From: Microvirga lupini
Lineage (GTDB): Bacteria; Pseudomonadota; Alphaproteobacteria; Rhizobiales; Beijerinckiaceae
Reading direction: 5' to 3'
DNA: 39,377 nucleotides
Assembly (NCBI GenBank): GCA_000517005.1
Contig: KI911965.1
Span: 331,572-370,948 of the forward strand
Shown: in pieces, positions 16,549 to 25,304 of the stretch
How positions within the stretch are numbered: the first letter of the stretch is position 1
Layout: every line of letters starts with the position of its first letter
Translations under genes and position numbers: made by a program
The notes under the pieces: model-generated
Database searches by the model: none
Told to the model about the DNA's origin: nothing
Seen by the model: the letters and a program-made list of their open reading frames with translations, nothing else

Positions 16549-17985
16549 CTATTCCGCAGGCTGAGCGCGATGGCCCGGTCGCCCTTCGATTCCTTCGTCC
16601 GGCACCGAGAACGGACGCTTCGGCTTCTTGCCGAGATCGTCCTGGCGAATGTCCTCAACCGGATCGGGGCCGCGCCGCAGGAGCTTGGCGAGATAGTAGG
16701 AGCCGAAGCCGAATATGAAGGCATAGACGACGATGAAGGTCAGGAGCGATGCGGTCACCGCTCCGGCCGCAACGGGAGACACCGCATCGGCCGTCCGCAG
16801 GTGGCCGTAGACGACCCAGGGCTGACGACCGATCTCGGCGGTAAACCAGCCGAAGAGCACGGCACCGAAGCCCGACGGCGTCATGAGCATGGCGGCGGTG
16901 AGGAATGCCCTGTTGGTGAAGAGCGTGCCCTTCACCCGCAGATACAGGCTCCACAACCCGATACCGAGCATCGCGAAGCCGATGCCCACCATGATGCGGA
17001 AGGAGAAGAAGACGGGCCAGACCGGCGGACGCTCGTCCGGCGGGACATCCTTCAGGCCGGGCACGGCGCCGTCGAAGGCGTGGGTCAGAACCCAGCTTCC
17101 GATCTTCGGAATGCCGATTTCATAATGGTTCGTCTCCGCCACCTCATCGGGAAGAGCGAAGAGGCGAAGCGGCATGCTTGCCATCCGGTCCCAGTTACCC
17201 TCGATGGCTGCCAGTTTGATCGGCTGATATTTGAGCACGCCGAGGCCATGAAGATCGCCGATGACGATCTGGACCGGCACGAAGATGGTCGCGAACCACA
17301 AAGCCATGGACATGGAGCGCCGCGAGCCGGCGAGCTTCGCCTCCGGCGCATCGTGCGGATGGCGCAGCAGCATCCAGGCGGACATGCCGGCCACCGCGAA
17401 AGCCGTCGTCAGATAGCAGCCCAGAACCATATGCGCATAGCGCAACGGAAACGACGGATTGAACACGACCTTGAACCAATCGACCGGCACCGCCTTGCCG
17501 TTCTCGATGGCAAACCCGTCGGGTGTCTGCATCCAGGAATTGGCGGAGAGAATCCAGAAAGCGGAAATCAGCGTGCCCAGGGCCACCATGCAGGTGGCGA
17601 AGAAATGCAGACGGTCGCCGACCTTTTCCCAACCGAAAAGCATGATGCCGAGGAAGGCCGCTTCCAGGAAGAAGGCCGTGATGACCTCGTAGGCGATGAC
17701 GGGACCGAGCACATTGCCGGTGAACTCGGAGAAACGCGACCAGTTCGTGCCGAACTGATAGCTCATCACGATACCGGACACGACGCCCAGACCGAAAGAG
17801 ACCGCGAACACCTTCACCCAGAAGCGGAAGAGGTTGCGGTAGAGCGGGTTTCCCGTGCGAAGCCAGTTGAATTCGAGCGCCGCGAGCCAGCTGGCGAGCC
17901 CAATGGTGAAGGCCGGAAAGATGATGTGGAAGGCGATCGTGAACGCGAACTGGATGCGCGAGAGCATCAGGGCATCGAATTCCAT
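16549..17985 (-). CDS. cydA: Cytochrome bd-type quinol oxidase subunit I (cyanide-insensitive type)
   Basis: This 478-residue heme-binding subunit carries the b558, b595 and d hemes. The conserved His is in FTIAFHIIFPAFTIG near residue 19, the His of RYAHMVLGCY near 186 and the quinol-site region with GRQPWVVYGHLRTADAVSP near 370-388. The Q-loop between helices VI and VII is short, as in CioA-type oxidases, and unlike the long E. coli CydA loop. ATG 17985 follows GGGGAAGCGGAA. The upstream MBL gene ends 71 bases earlier on the same strand. The operon runs cydA-cydB-DUF2474. No cydDC assembly exporter is in the window. Confidence 0.95.
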   Translation of the reverse strand: MEFDALMLSRIQFAFTIAFHIIFPAFTIGLASWLAALEFNWLRTGNPLYRNLFRFWVKVFAVSFGLGVVSGIVMSYQFGTNWSRFSEFTGNVLGPVIAYEVITAFFLEAAFLGIMLFGWEKVGDRLHFFATCMVALGTLISAFWILSANSWMQTPDGFAIENGKAVPVDWFKVVFNPSFPLRYAHMVLGCYLTTAFAVAGMSAWMLLRHPHDAPEAKLAGSRRSMSMALWFATIFVPVQIVIGDLHGLGVLKYQPIKLAAIEGNWDRMASMPLRLFALPDEVAETNHYEIGIPKIGSWVLTHAFDGAVPGLKDVPPDERPPVWPVFFSFRIMVGIGFAMLGIGLWSLYLRVKGTLFTNRAFLTAAMLMTPSGFGAVLFGWFTAEIGRQPWVVYGHLRTADAVSPVAAGAVTASLLTFIVVYAFIFGFGSYYLAKLLRRGPDPVEDIRQDDLGKKPKRPFSVPDEGIEGRPGHRAQPAE

Positions 17986-18056
17986 TTCCGCTTCCCCTCA
18001 TCGGCCTACCCGCCTGCTTTTAGGGCACAGGCAGGCAGGATCCAGAGGGACTTAGC

Positions 18057-18935
18057 TCAATGAGCCCGCAGATTTGGATTATTTTCCGCGAGAATCGGCC
18101 GCCACCCCGTACTGAGACGCTGCAGGGCTTCGAGCTCGATCGGGTCATGACTGCAGAAGATCTTGACGTTGCTGCGGTCATCGTTGGCGAGATCCCGCAG
18201 CCGTTCCTGGTTGTGGAGGCGCAGCGGCCGGTCCTCCTCCATCATCCGCTGATAGGCGAGAAGCCCCGGCGTACAGGACGGATCTTCATCCATCTCGTGC
18301 CGATGGAAATAGGCATCGCCTGCATTGAGCAGCCATCCCTCCGGCGTGTCGATGGCAATGCCCGCATGCCCCATCGTGTGGCCGGGCAGAGGAATCATCA
18401 GGATCTCGGGCGGCAGCCCGTGGAGGTCACGTACCGAACTAAATCCGAACCAGCGTTCCCCGGTGGGATCGTAGAAACGCCAGTCCCGCACCTCGTCCCA
18501 TTGCTCGGGACGGTAGCGGCGGCGATGGATGAAGCCGTGCCTAACCTCGGCCTCCTCGACCTCCGCACGCAGGACGTGAACGGTGGCTTCCGGAAAGTCC
18601 TCGAGGCCGCCGGCATGGTCGAAATCGAGATGGGTCAGCACGATGTGGCGCACGTCACGGGGCGAGAAGTCCAGGCTCTTCACCTGCTCCAGCGCCGTAT
18701 AGCGATGCTCCAGCTGGATCCGGTTCGTATGAATGAAGAGCGGGCTGATCCGCCCATAGGGATCCTCCACATCCCTGGAGCCGAAGCCCGTATCGACGAG
18801 AACAAGGCCGCTATCGTCCGTTTCCACGAGCAGGCAGTGGCAGATCAACTGTCCCGTCAGACCACGGCTGACACCATCCCAAAGCCTTCCCCCGACAGGA
18901 CACATGCAGCCGCAATTGAGATGATGAATGCGCAT
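18057..18935 (-). CDS. MBL-fold metallo-hydrolase (AHL-lactonase-like family)
   Basis: This 292-residue metallo-beta-lactamase-fold hydrolase carries the metal motif THLDFDHAGGL near residues 101-111 (HxDxDH). A second His is in IPLPGHTMGHAGI near 195-207, an Asp in LLNAGDAYFH near 216-225 and a late His in IFCSHDPIELEAL near 264-276. Overall it resembles N-acyl homoserine lactone lactonases and related uncharacterised hydrolases, in which the middle His of HxHxDH is often Asp. It lies 71 bases upstream of cydA on the same strand, so it may share a transcript. Quorum quenching is possible but not shown by sequence. Confidence 0.85.
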   Translation of the reverse strand: MRIHHLNCGCMCPVGGRLWDGVSRGLTGQLICHCLLVETDDSGLVLVDTGFGSRDVEDPYGRISPLFIHTNRIQLEHRYTALEQVKSLDFSPRDVRHIVLTHLDFDHAGGLEDFPEATVHVLRAEVEEAEVRHGFIHRRRYRPEQWDEVRDWRFYDPTGERWFGFSSVRDLHGLPPEILMIPLPGHTMGHAGIAIDTPEGWLLNAGDAYFHRHEMDEDPSCTPGLLAYQRMMEEDRPLRLHNQERLRDLANDDRSNVKIFCSHDPIELEALQRLSTGWRPILAENNPNLRAH

Positions 18936-19035
18936 GGATAGGCCTCGCTGAAATGAAGGTGGCGAAGCCCTAACGGGTAAGACAGGGAAATGTTCGAGCC
19001 GCGTTGGTCGACCGGCTCGGCCGTCAAGCTTCTCG

Positions 19036-19356
19036 TCAGGTTCTGTCTGCAGGCCCCGTCAGAGTCTGCTTGAGGAGCTCGTAGAACCGATAGGCGGGGA
19101 GCGCAGCTGCTGTCGAGGCGAGCAGGACGAGAGCAACGATGTGAGGCGCGTCCAACTCTCGATAGCTCAGGGGCCTGGTGAGATCCACCTGCAAGGTGGC
19201 CGAGCGCTGAGCAAGGTAATCGACCGCACCTTGCTCACCGACGACGGCAACAATAACAACGGCCAGGACCGTCAATGGGATGATAGCGGCAATGAAAGGA
19301 TTGCTTCCGACGAACGACATCGTTCTCTGGAGGAGAGTGGAGGATACTTTTCTCAA
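19036..19356 (-). CDS. Small two-helix membrane protein of unknown function
   Basis: The frame encodes up to 106 residues with two strongly hydrophobic segments, PFIAAIIPLTVLAVVIVAVVG (near 20-40) and HIVALVLLASTAAALPAY (near 72-89), joined by a polar loop. It begins at TTG 19356; ATG 19320 would give 94 residues and still keep both helices. Neither start has a strong ribosome-binding site. I do not recognise a family. It is upstream of the MBL gene on the same strand with about 100 bases between. The clear membrane pattern supports a real gene, but expression is uncertain. Confidence 0.5.
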   Translation of the reverse strand: MRKVSSTLLQRTMSFVGSNPFIAAIIPLTVLAVVIVAVVGEQGAVDYLAQRSATLQVDLTRPLSYRELDAPHIVALVLLASTAAALPAYRFYELLKQTLTGPADRT

Positions 19357-19711
19357 TGGAATGCCCCAGAACGGTCGAATTGATTGTTTGGCTGTTCAGT
19401 AATCCTCGATGTGCGAGGCTGGCAAGCGCGCGAGCGCATCAGGAAGTGCGCTTAAGGAGCGCACGGCATCGAAGCCCGGAGTGGAATGACCAGGAGGCGT
19501 GCGATGCAGTGGACCTGTTCCCACGCGGGTGAATGACAAGACTCTTGCGGGTGGCGAACCGCCCATGACTTGACCTTGTGCCGCAGGAAGCCGGTCGTCC
19601 GCGTGGTACTGACAATCGAACATTCCGTTAGGGCACCAAAATTTCAGACTCTGACCTGTCGCGGTTCCCCCTACCCCGGCTTGGATTCGAGCGGGAGATG
19701 CGGGAGGGGTG
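19357..19711. other. Gene-poor interval
   Basis: No convincing gene was found in this stretch. A small hairpin, GTGCGCT / AGCGCAC with a 5-base loop, lies at 19446-19464. A minus-strand frame at 19396-19623 has no recognisable domain or start signal. The interval probably contains upstream regulatory DNA for the leftward membrane-protein gene and the rightward ABC operon. Confidence 0.4.
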
Positions 19712-19752
19712 TTGACGATAGGCTGCTCTTCCCACTGACATTCAAATGTGAT
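19712..19752 (+). promoter_or_regulatory. Putative promoter with Pho-box-like site for the ABC-importer operon
   Basis: CTGACAT-TCAA-ATGTGAT at 19735-19752 matches the PhoB box (CTGTCAT, 4 bases, CTGTCAT) at 11 of 14 positions. A TTGACG hexamer at 19712-19717 lies 18 bases before a weak TGACAT -10 (19736-19741). Pho boxes typically replace the -35 and sit about 10 bases upstream of the -10. A different start could thus be used. The site is 53 bases upstream of ATG 19805. It is a single-site match by eye. Confidence 0.4.
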
Positions 19753-19804
19753 CTTCTGCTCCCAGAAGAGACGCGAAAAGCGCGTTCAGGGAGGAAATCG
19801 GGTC

Positions 19805-20878
19805 ATGGACAGTTCTGTCTTGGCTGCGATTGATGTCGATCATCTCCAGGTCAGTTATGGCAGCCAGCCCGTGCTGCATGAGGTCAGCCTCTCAGTGGCT
19901 CCCGGTGAGTTCATTGCCATTCTGGGTTCGTCCGGCTGCGGGAAGACCACGCTTCTGCGGACGATCGCCGGGTTCCAGAAGGCTTCGGGCGGTGCCATCC
20001 GCCTCTCCGGCCGGGATGTGGTGAACACGCCGCCCGAAAGGCGCGGCATGGCTATGATGTTCCAGTCCTATGCTCTCTGGCCTCACATGACCGTTCTCGG
20101 GAATGTGGGCTATGGCCTTCGCCTGCGCGGCGTCCCGAGAGACGAGGTCCGCACCCGCGTCGCCAACGTGCTCAAGATGCTGAATCTCTCGGGACTCGAG
20201 GACCGGAAGGTGACCAATCTGTCGGGCGGGCAGCGCCAGCGTGTGGCCCTCGGGCGAGCCTTGGCCATCGAGCCGGAGATCCTGCTGCTCGACGAGCCCC
20301 TGTCCAATCTCGATGCCAAGGTGCGCATCCAATTGCGCTCCGAGATCAAAGCTCTCCAGAGCCGCCTCGGCTTCACCGCGATCCATGTGACGCACGACCG
20401 GGAGGAGGCCATGACCATGGCGGACCGGATCGTGGTGATGGATGCGGGCCGAATCGTGCAGGTCGGCGCCCCGAAGGAGGTCTATGACCAGCCCAACTCA
20501 CCCTTCGTGGCAAGCTTCATGGGCGCGGAGAACACCCTCGACCTCGATATCAGCCGCTCCGAAGCGGGTGTCGAGGTGAGGGCCCCTGGCGGCAGCACGA
20601 CGACCTATGGCGGCGCTGTGCCCATCGGCCCCGTCACCGCATATTTTCGCGACGATATCGCTTCGCTCGACGACCCGCAGGCGCGGATCGACGGATCGAT
20701 CGTCCTTCCGGGAAAAATCACGCAGAGAACGTATCCGGGAGGGCATTACAGGTACGTGGTCGCGATCGGCGACCGTCATTTCACTGTGACGGACGATCAA
20801 TACCACGAGCTCGAACGCCCGGTCGGCCTGCGCCTGCCGCTGGCGTCCTTGCACCTGTTTCCTCAGACTCCGAATTAA
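19805..20878 (+). CDS. ABC transporter ATP-binding protein (PotA/FbpC/UgpC-like)
   Basis: This 357-residue importer ATPase energises uptake with the proteins encoded downstream. Walker A is GSSGCGKTT near residue 40, the Q-loop is in MMFQSYALWPHM, the signature is LSGGQRQRVALGRAL near 138 and Walker B is EILLLDEPLSNLD near 158, with switch His in VTHDREEAM. A C-terminal TOBE-like regulatory domain (about 240-357) contains the ITQRTYPGGHYRYVVAIGDRH region. ATG 19805 is chosen because AGGGAGGAAATCGGGTC precedes it; the frame could extend to 19748 without homology. It is 11 bases upstream of the binding-protein gene. Confidence 0.93.
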   Translation: MDSSVLAAIDVDHLQVSYGSQPVLHEVSLSVAPGEFIAILGSSGCGKTTLLRTIAGFQKASGGAIRLSGRDVVNTPPERRGMAMMFQSYALWPHMTVLGNVGYGLRLRGVPRDEVRTRVANVLKMLNLSGLEDRKVTNLSGGQRQRVALGRALAIEPEILLLDEPLSNLDAKVRIQLRSEIKALQSRLGFTAIHVTHDREEAMTMADRIVVMDAGRIVQVGAPKEVYDQPNSPFVASFMGAENTLDLDISRSEAGVEVRAPGGSTTTYGGAVPIGPVTAYFRDDIASLDDPQARIDGSIVLPGKITQRTYPGGHYRYVVAIGDRHFTVTDDQYHELERPVGLRLPLASLHLFPQTPN

Positions 20879-20889
20879 GGGAGGACACC

Positions 20890-22023
20890 ATGCGTAACGG
20901 ATTACTGGCTGCGGGACTCGCGGCCCTTCTCATGAGCTCCGCGGCGAGCGCCCAAACGCTCAACGTCGCAACGGCCGGCGACCAGAACATGGTCGATTAC
21001 ATCAAGGATTATCTCGGTCCGCTCTTCGAAAAGAGCCATCCGGGCGTGAAGGTCGTGGCGGTCGGCACGGGCCCAGGCGACGGCGGCTCGCAGAAGATCT
21101 ACGAGAAGCTCGATGCTCAGAAGAAGGCCGGCGCCGCTTCGGATTTCGACGTCGTGGTCATCCACCAGAAGGCTGCCGGCACGATGGTCAAGGAGGACCT
21201 TCTCAAGAAGTACCGCGACCAGCTTCCCACGGGAAAGCTGGTGACGCGCGACACGGCGACCAATTCCCTCGGCACCGACGTCTCGGGCTACGTCATGCCG
21301 ATGTTCCATTCGCAGACGGCGATTGCCTACAACGCGGATCTCGTCAGCAGCCCGCCGAACAGCTATCCCGAGCTGCGCGAGTGGGTGAAGAAGAACCCGA
21401 AACAGTTCGGCTACAACGGCATCAAGGGCGGCATGTCCGGCGTCGCCTTCGTGACGGGTTGGATCGCGGCCTTCGGCGGCGATGCGGCGAAGCTCGAGAA
21501 GGATCCCTACGATCCGGCCGCGAAAGCCGCGTGGGACAAGCCGCTGGCCGATCTCAAGGAGTTCAATCAGAATGTCGTCATCACCCCGGGCAATGCCGGC
21601 ACGCTCGACATGCTCAACCGCGGCGAGATCGCCATGGGTCCCGTCTGGGTGGACATGTTCTATAGCTGGAAGGCGGACGGCAAGCTTCCGCCGAACATGC
21701 GCCTGAAACTCGTCTCCCCCGGCATGCCCGGCCAGCCGATGTATTATGCGATTCCGTCCAAGACGGCGCAGGAGAAGCTCGCTGCCGAGTTCATCGCGCT
21801 TGCGACGAGCCCGGATGTGCAGGCCGAGGGCATCGTGAAGCGGTTCAACTGGTATCCTGGGATCGACGCCAAGAACCTTGAAGGCAAGCTCGATCAAGCG
21901 GCCTGGAAGCAGCTCTTCTCGGACATCTCACCCGAAGCGCTTGCTGCCAACGGCAAGCCGTTCCCGATCGGCCCCTACTTCAACGACATTCTCGAATCCT
22001 ACGAGAAGAAGGTGGCGAACTGA
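20890..22023 (+). CDS. Periplasmic solute-binding protein of the ABC importer
   Basis: This 377-residue protein has a cleavable signal peptide (LLAAGLAALLMSSAASA, cleavage near residue 21) and a bacterial extracellular solute-binding fold of the iron/polyamine/sugar (class D/F-like) type. FDVVVIHQKAAG, GYVMPMFHSQTAIAYNADL and GEIAMGPVWVDMFYSWK are typical lobe-crossing segments. GGGAGGACACC gives a strong ribosome-binding site. It follows the ATPase and precedes the permeases, with a stable hairpin after the stop. The ligand is not readable from sequence. The EEP-type gene at the operon end and the Pho-like box suggest a phosphorylated organic compound, by inference. Confidence 0.92.
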   Translation: MRNGLLAAGLAALLMSSAASAQTLNVATAGDQNMVDYIKDYLGPLFEKSHPGVKVVAVGTGPGDGGSQKIYEKLDAQKKAGAASDFDVVVIHQKAAGTMVKEDLLKKYRDQLPTGKLVTRDTATNSLGTDVSGYVMPMFHSQTAIAYNADLVSSPPNSYPELREWVKKNPKQFGYNGIKGGMSGVAFVTGWIAAFGGDAAKLEKDPYDPAAKAAWDKPLADLKEFNQNVVITPGNAGTLDMLNRGEIAMGPVWVDMFYSWKADGKLPPNMRLKLVSPGMPGQPMYYAIPSKTAQEKLAAEFIALATSPDVQAEGIVKRFNWYPGIDAKNLEGKLDQAAWKQLFSDISPEALAANGKPFPIGPYFNDILESYEKKVAN

Positions 22024-22038
22024 TCCTTCGATCATCTC

Positions 22039-22071
22039 ATGCGGGCGGCCTGTTGCGAGGGCCGCCCGCAT
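22039..22071 (+). terminator. Hairpin after the binding-protein gene
   Basis: ATGCGGGCGGCC (22039-22050) and GGCCGCCCGCAT (22060-22071) form a 12-bp perfect stem with a 9-base loop, with no U-tract. In binding-protein operons such hairpins commonly stabilise the upstream message or partly attenuate the permease genes. That would give excess binding protein. Confidence 0.7.
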
Positions 22072-22121
22072 CACTCTCCTTGTTGACGCGTCTTTGATGA
22101 GACCGGGACAGTTCCTGAACC

Positions 22122-22955
22122 ATGGCGAGACCTTCGTTCTTCGGCCTTCTGCTCATCGCCCCCGCCCTGGCGATGATCGGCGCCTTGTTTCTCTATCCGC
22201 TCGGATTTTCGCTCACGGCAGCCTTCACGGAGCCGGGAGGCGGTCTCTCGCTCATGCACTTCCAGAAGGCTTATGAGCTTTACTCCACTGACATTCTCTT
22301 CACGCTTTTCATCGTCATCGTTTCGACGCTGCTGACAGGCCTGTTCTCGATTGCGATTGCGGGCATTCTCACGCTCAGTGAAACGCCCTGGCTTATCGCG
22401 GTGCTCCGCAATCTCTATCGCTGGCCGCTCTTCATTCCGTTTATCGTCGCGGCGCAATGCATGCGCACCTTCCTCGCTAAGAACGGCCTCATGAACAATT
22501 CCTTCGTGGCGCTCGGGCTCATGGAGCCGATCCAGGCCACGAGCTTCCTCGACTGGCGCGGCATCATCATCACTTTCGTCTGGAAGCAGGTGCCCTTCGT
22601 GACGCTCATGCTCGCCGGCGCCATGGCTTCCATCGACCGTGCCACCATCGAGGCGGGCCGCAATCTCGGCGCCTCGCGTCTGCGTGTGCTGATCGAGCTC
22701 GTGCTGCCGCAGGTGGCGCAGACGCTCCTCGTCGGCCTGGTCCTATCCTTCGTCACCATGCTGTCCGTGCTGTCGGTACCGATGATGGTGGCGGGCTCGC
22801 AGCCCACCATGCTCACCGTGGACATGGCCTTCCGCATCAATTCCTACGGCGATTACGCCACGGCTAACGCGCTTGGCGTCATCTCCTACCTGATCGCCGG
22901 AACGGTGGCGTGGATCTATCTGCGCCACAACGTGAAGCGCGAGGTGCAGGCATGA
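22122..22955 (+). CDS. ABC transporter permease (BPD family), first subunit
   Basis: This 277-residue inner-membrane permease has six predicted helices. The conserved EAA loop is ATIEAGRNLGASRLRVLIEL near residues 180-199 and is followed by a membrane segment. It carries the cargo channel with the second permease. The start ATG 22122 follows a weak ribosome-binding site (GGGACAGTTCCTGAACC). Its stop overlaps the next gene's ATG (ATGA), indicating translational coupling. The helix pattern and length match the PotB/FbpB-like group. Confidence 0.92.
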   Translation: MARPSFFGLLLIAPALAMIGALFLYPLGFSLTAAFTEPGGGLSLMHFQKAYELYSTDILFTLFIVIVSTLLTGLFSIAIAGILTLSETPWLIAVLRNLYRWPLFIPFIVAAQCMRTFLAKNGLMNNSFVALGLMEPIQATSFLDWRGIIITFVWKQVPFVTLMLAGAMASIDRATIEAGRNLGASRLRVLIELVLPQVAQTLLVGLVLSFVTMLSVLSVPMMVAGSQPTMLTVDMAFRINSYGDYATANALGVISYLIAGTVAWIYLRHNVKREVQA

Positions 22956-23833
22956 GCGTTAAGGCACCGACATCTCCCGCGTTTCCGCTCGCAGAGCCGG
23001 CCATTCGCTCCGAAAGCGGAGCAAGAGTCTGGACTCTCAGCTCCACGGTTCTGAAGGTCTTAGGCCTTGCGGCCTTCGCCTTCCTTCTGTTCGGCCCCCT
23101 GGCCAATCTGGTCCTGTGGTCGGTGGCCGAGCGGTGGTATGCACCCTTCAAGCTCCCGGTTACCTATGGTCTGCGCTATTGGGAGGTAGTCTTCCGCCCG
23201 ACGGGCGATGCCATGTCCTCGCTCATGACGAGCGTCAGCATCGCCTGTCTGACGGTTCTGGTCGCCCTCGCCGTCTCGGTGCCGGCAGGCTATGCGCTTG
23301 CCCGCCTCAAGTTGCCCTGGCGGACCGCGCTGATGATCCTGTTCCTGCTGCCGCAGGCTTTCCCGTCGGTGGCCATCTACATCAACGTCGCGCGGGTTTT
23401 CTACAGCATCGGGCTCACGGGCACGATCACGGGCGTCGTGCTGGTCCATGCCGCTCACGGCCTCGTCTATTCGGTCTGGATCGCCGCCGCGGCCTTTGCC
23501 GCCATCGACCGGGACCTGGAGCTCGCTGCGCGCAATATCGGGGCCTCGCCGCTGCGCACTTTCTTTACCGTCACCCTACCGCTCGCGGCACCCGGCATCA
23601 TGGCGAGCGCTATCTTCGTGTTCCTCGAATCGCTCGATGAATTCACCGGCACCTTCTTCGTCGGCGTGCCCCAGGTGACGACGCTCCCGCTCCTGCTCTA
23701 CAATGCGAGCATGGGCGGCAATTACCAGATCGCTTCCATCACGGCCCTCATCCTACTCGTGCCGTCTGTCCTGTTCATGATCGTCATCGAGCGGTTCCTG
23801 AAAGCCGACGTGTTGAGTAAGGTCGGTCAGTAA
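22952..23833 (+). CDS. ABC transporter permease (BPD family), second subunit
   Basis: This 293-residue permease has a roughly 30-residue cytoplasmic N-terminus (MSVKAPTSPAFPL...), six helices and the EAA loop DLELAARNIGASPLRTFFTV near residues 189-208. ATG 22952 overlaps the previous gene by four bases (ATGA). It is followed 14 bases later by the EEP-family gene, which suggests that import and cargo processing are co-transcribed. It corresponds to the PotC/FbpB C-terminal-type partner. Confidence 0.92.
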   Translation: MSVKAPTSPAFPLAEPAIRSESGARVWTLSSTVLKVLGLAAFAFLLFGPLANLVLWSVAERWYAPFKLPVTYGLRYWEVVFRPTGDAMSSLMTSVSIACLTVLVALAVSVPAGYALARLKLPWRTALMILFLLPQAFPSVAIYINVARVFYSIGLTGTITGVVLVHAAHGLVYSVWIAAAAFAAIDRDLELAARNIGASPLRTFFTVTLPLAAPGIMASAIFVFLESLDEFTGTFFVGVPQVTTLPLLLYNASMGGNYQIASITALILLVPSVLFMIVIERFLKADVLSKVGQ

Positions 23834-23847
23834 GGCACTGGAACGGC

Positions 23848-24690
23848 ATGCTCAGAATCATCACCTGGAACATTCAATGGGGCTTGGGTATCGACGGAAC
23901 CGTCGATCTCCGTCGGATGGTGGACGAGGCGCACGCCATGGCGGATTTCGATGTGCTCTGTCTGCAGGAGGTCTCGGATAATTTTTCCGATCTCAAGGGC
24001 AACAGCGGCGGCAACCAATTCGCCGAGCTGGCCGCATTGCTGCCGGGCTACACCGCCGTCGAGGGCGTGGCGCTCGACATTCCGGATGGGACAGGCGGGC
24101 GCCGCCGGTTCGGCAACATGATCCTGTCCCGCCTGCCGGTGGCGCAGGTGCTGCGCTACACCCTGCCCTGGGAGGGCGCCTCCACCCGCAACATGCCGCG
24201 CCTCCTGCTCGAGGCGGTCGTCGAAGCGCCTTCGAGCGCCCTTCGTGTCATGACCACGCATCTGGAATATTCGTCCGGCCCCCTGCGGCGGGCGCAGGTC
24301 GAGGGTATCCGCGAGGCTCACCGTACGGCCTATGAGCGGGTTCTCACGCCGCGTGAGGACGGTCCCGGCACCTATGCCCGGTTCCCGACATCGCCGTCAG
24401 TCGTGCTGACCGGCGATTTCAACATGCGTCCGGACGATCCGGTGAAGCAGAGGATCTCCAAGCCCTTCGGCAATGGAGCACCGGCTCTCCTGGATGCGTG
24501 GCAAGTCGCCCATGGAGCGAGTCCGCACCCGACTTCGTTCTGTCTCTACGAGCAGTCGAACGGGCCGCCGCATTGCTGCGACTTCATGTTCGTGACCGAA
24601 GATCTTGCGTCCAGGATCAGGAGGATCGACTACAACCAAGAGACCCAGGCCTCCGATCACCAGCCCGTTCTGCTGGAGCTCGATCTGTGA
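23848..24690 (+). CDS. Endonuclease/exonuclease/phosphatase-family hydrolase
   Basis: This 280-residue protein has the EEP (DNase I-like) catalytic motifs: IITWNIQWGLG (Asn), CLQEVSDNF (Glu), THLEYSS (His), LTGDFNMRPDDP (Asp and Asn) and SDHQPVLLEL (Asp-His dyad at the C-terminus). It has no signal peptide, so it is cytoplasmic. Members hydrolyse phosphodiesters or phosphomonoesters in nucleic acids, phospholipids or inositol phosphates. As the last gene of an ABC-importer operon it would fit a phosphodiester-cleaving enzyme for the imported compound, by inference. ATG 23848 is preceded by a weak Shine-Dalgarno (AAGGCACTGGAACGGC). Confidence 0.9.
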   Translation: MLRIITWNIQWGLGIDGTVDLRRMVDEAHAMADFDVLCLQEVSDNFSDLKGNSGGNQFAELAALLPGYTAVEGVALDIPDGTGGRRRFGNMILSRLPVAQVLRYTLPWEGASTRNMPRLLLEAVVEAPSSALRVMTTHLEYSSGPLRRAQVEGIREAHRTAYERVLTPREDGPGTYARFPTSPSVVLTGDFNMRPDDPVKQRISKPFGNGAPALLDAWQVAHGASPHPTSFCLYEQSNGPPHCCDFMFVTEDLASRIRRIDYNQETQASDHQPVLLELDL

Positions 24691-24763
24691 GGCTCCGGAC
24701 CACAGCGGCCGCCGATCCGCTCCGGCGTGGCCGAACCGCCTTGCGCAGCCGTAGATTCTCCCG

Positions 24764-25111
24764 TCACTTGCGACAGGAAAAGGGCGGGAAAGTGCTCGCC
24801 GTTCCGGCATTCATGGCGGCCACCACCATCATGTTGGCGAGGTCGAGCTCCTCGGCCGAGCGGGGGCAGACATCGCCTTTCGTCGCGCAGCCCGAAGCCA
24901 GAAAGGCCTCGTGACGTTCGATGAACTCCTGACCCAGCCCCTTCGTGCCCCGATGGGCGAGAGCATCCGTCCATGCTTTCTTGTAGCGCGCGCACTTCAC
25001 CTCAGGCCAACTTTGAGCTTGCGCACCCTGTGCGGCGGCCGATGCGATGCCGCCCGCAACGCAGCACGCGAGCAAGGTCGCAAAGGCAGCTAGTGTCGTC
25101 AGACGTCTCAT
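24764..25111 (-). CDS. Small secreted protein with several cysteines, unknown family
   Basis: This 115-residue protein starts at ATG 25111 with GAGGG 5 bases upstream. It has a signal peptide (RRLTTLAAFATLLACCVAGG, then IASAAAQ, cleavage near residue 28). The mature part contains Cys at EVKCARYKKAWTDAL, SGCATKGDVCPRS and PFSCRK, enough for two disulfides. It also contains a helical KLGQ/ERHEAF-like stretch. I do not recognise a domain; similar small Cys-containing periplasmic proteins are common in Rhizobiales. It stands alone, convergent with the EEP gene (73 bases). Confidence 0.6.
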   Translation of the reverse strand: MRRLTTLAAFATLLACCVAGGIASAAAQGAQAQSWPEVKCARYKKAWTDALAHRGTKGLGQEFIERHEAFLASGCATKGDVCPRSAEELDLANMMVVAAMNAGTASTFPPFSCRK

Positions 25112-25203
25112 CACACCCTCGGCTCATTCAGTGCGGGTGCGATGGATCATGGGAGGGGCCTGAGGTCAAGTCGTTGTCGGTGATGTGCGGTTCCAATGTT
25201 TGC

Positions 25204-25250
25204 CGTCATCCCGGGGCTGCACAGCAGAACCTGGGGCGCGGGACGAGGGA
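25204..25250. repeat. CGTCATCCCGGGGCTG-type intergenic repeat unit
   Basis: CGTCATCCCGGGGCTGCACA is followed by GCAGAACCTGGGGCGCGGGA. This is the common alphaproteobacterial CGTCATCCCGG palindrome family in a diverged form. It opens a 405-base gene-free interval (25115-25519) otherwise filled by the two repeats listed next. Confidence 0.5.
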
Positions 25251-25304
25251 CGCGTAAAGTCAAGGCGGAGCGCTTGATGAATGCGGTCAATGCTCGCCGT
25301 ACCT

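Noticed and set aside
16570-18063. 497-codon plus-strand frame opposite cydA
   Set aside because: Antisense shadow; His/Arg/Glu-rich with no recognisable domain, while cydA is certain.
19396-19623. 75-codon minus-strand frame
   Set aside because: No ribosome-binding site, domain or hydrophobic pattern; intergenic by appearance.
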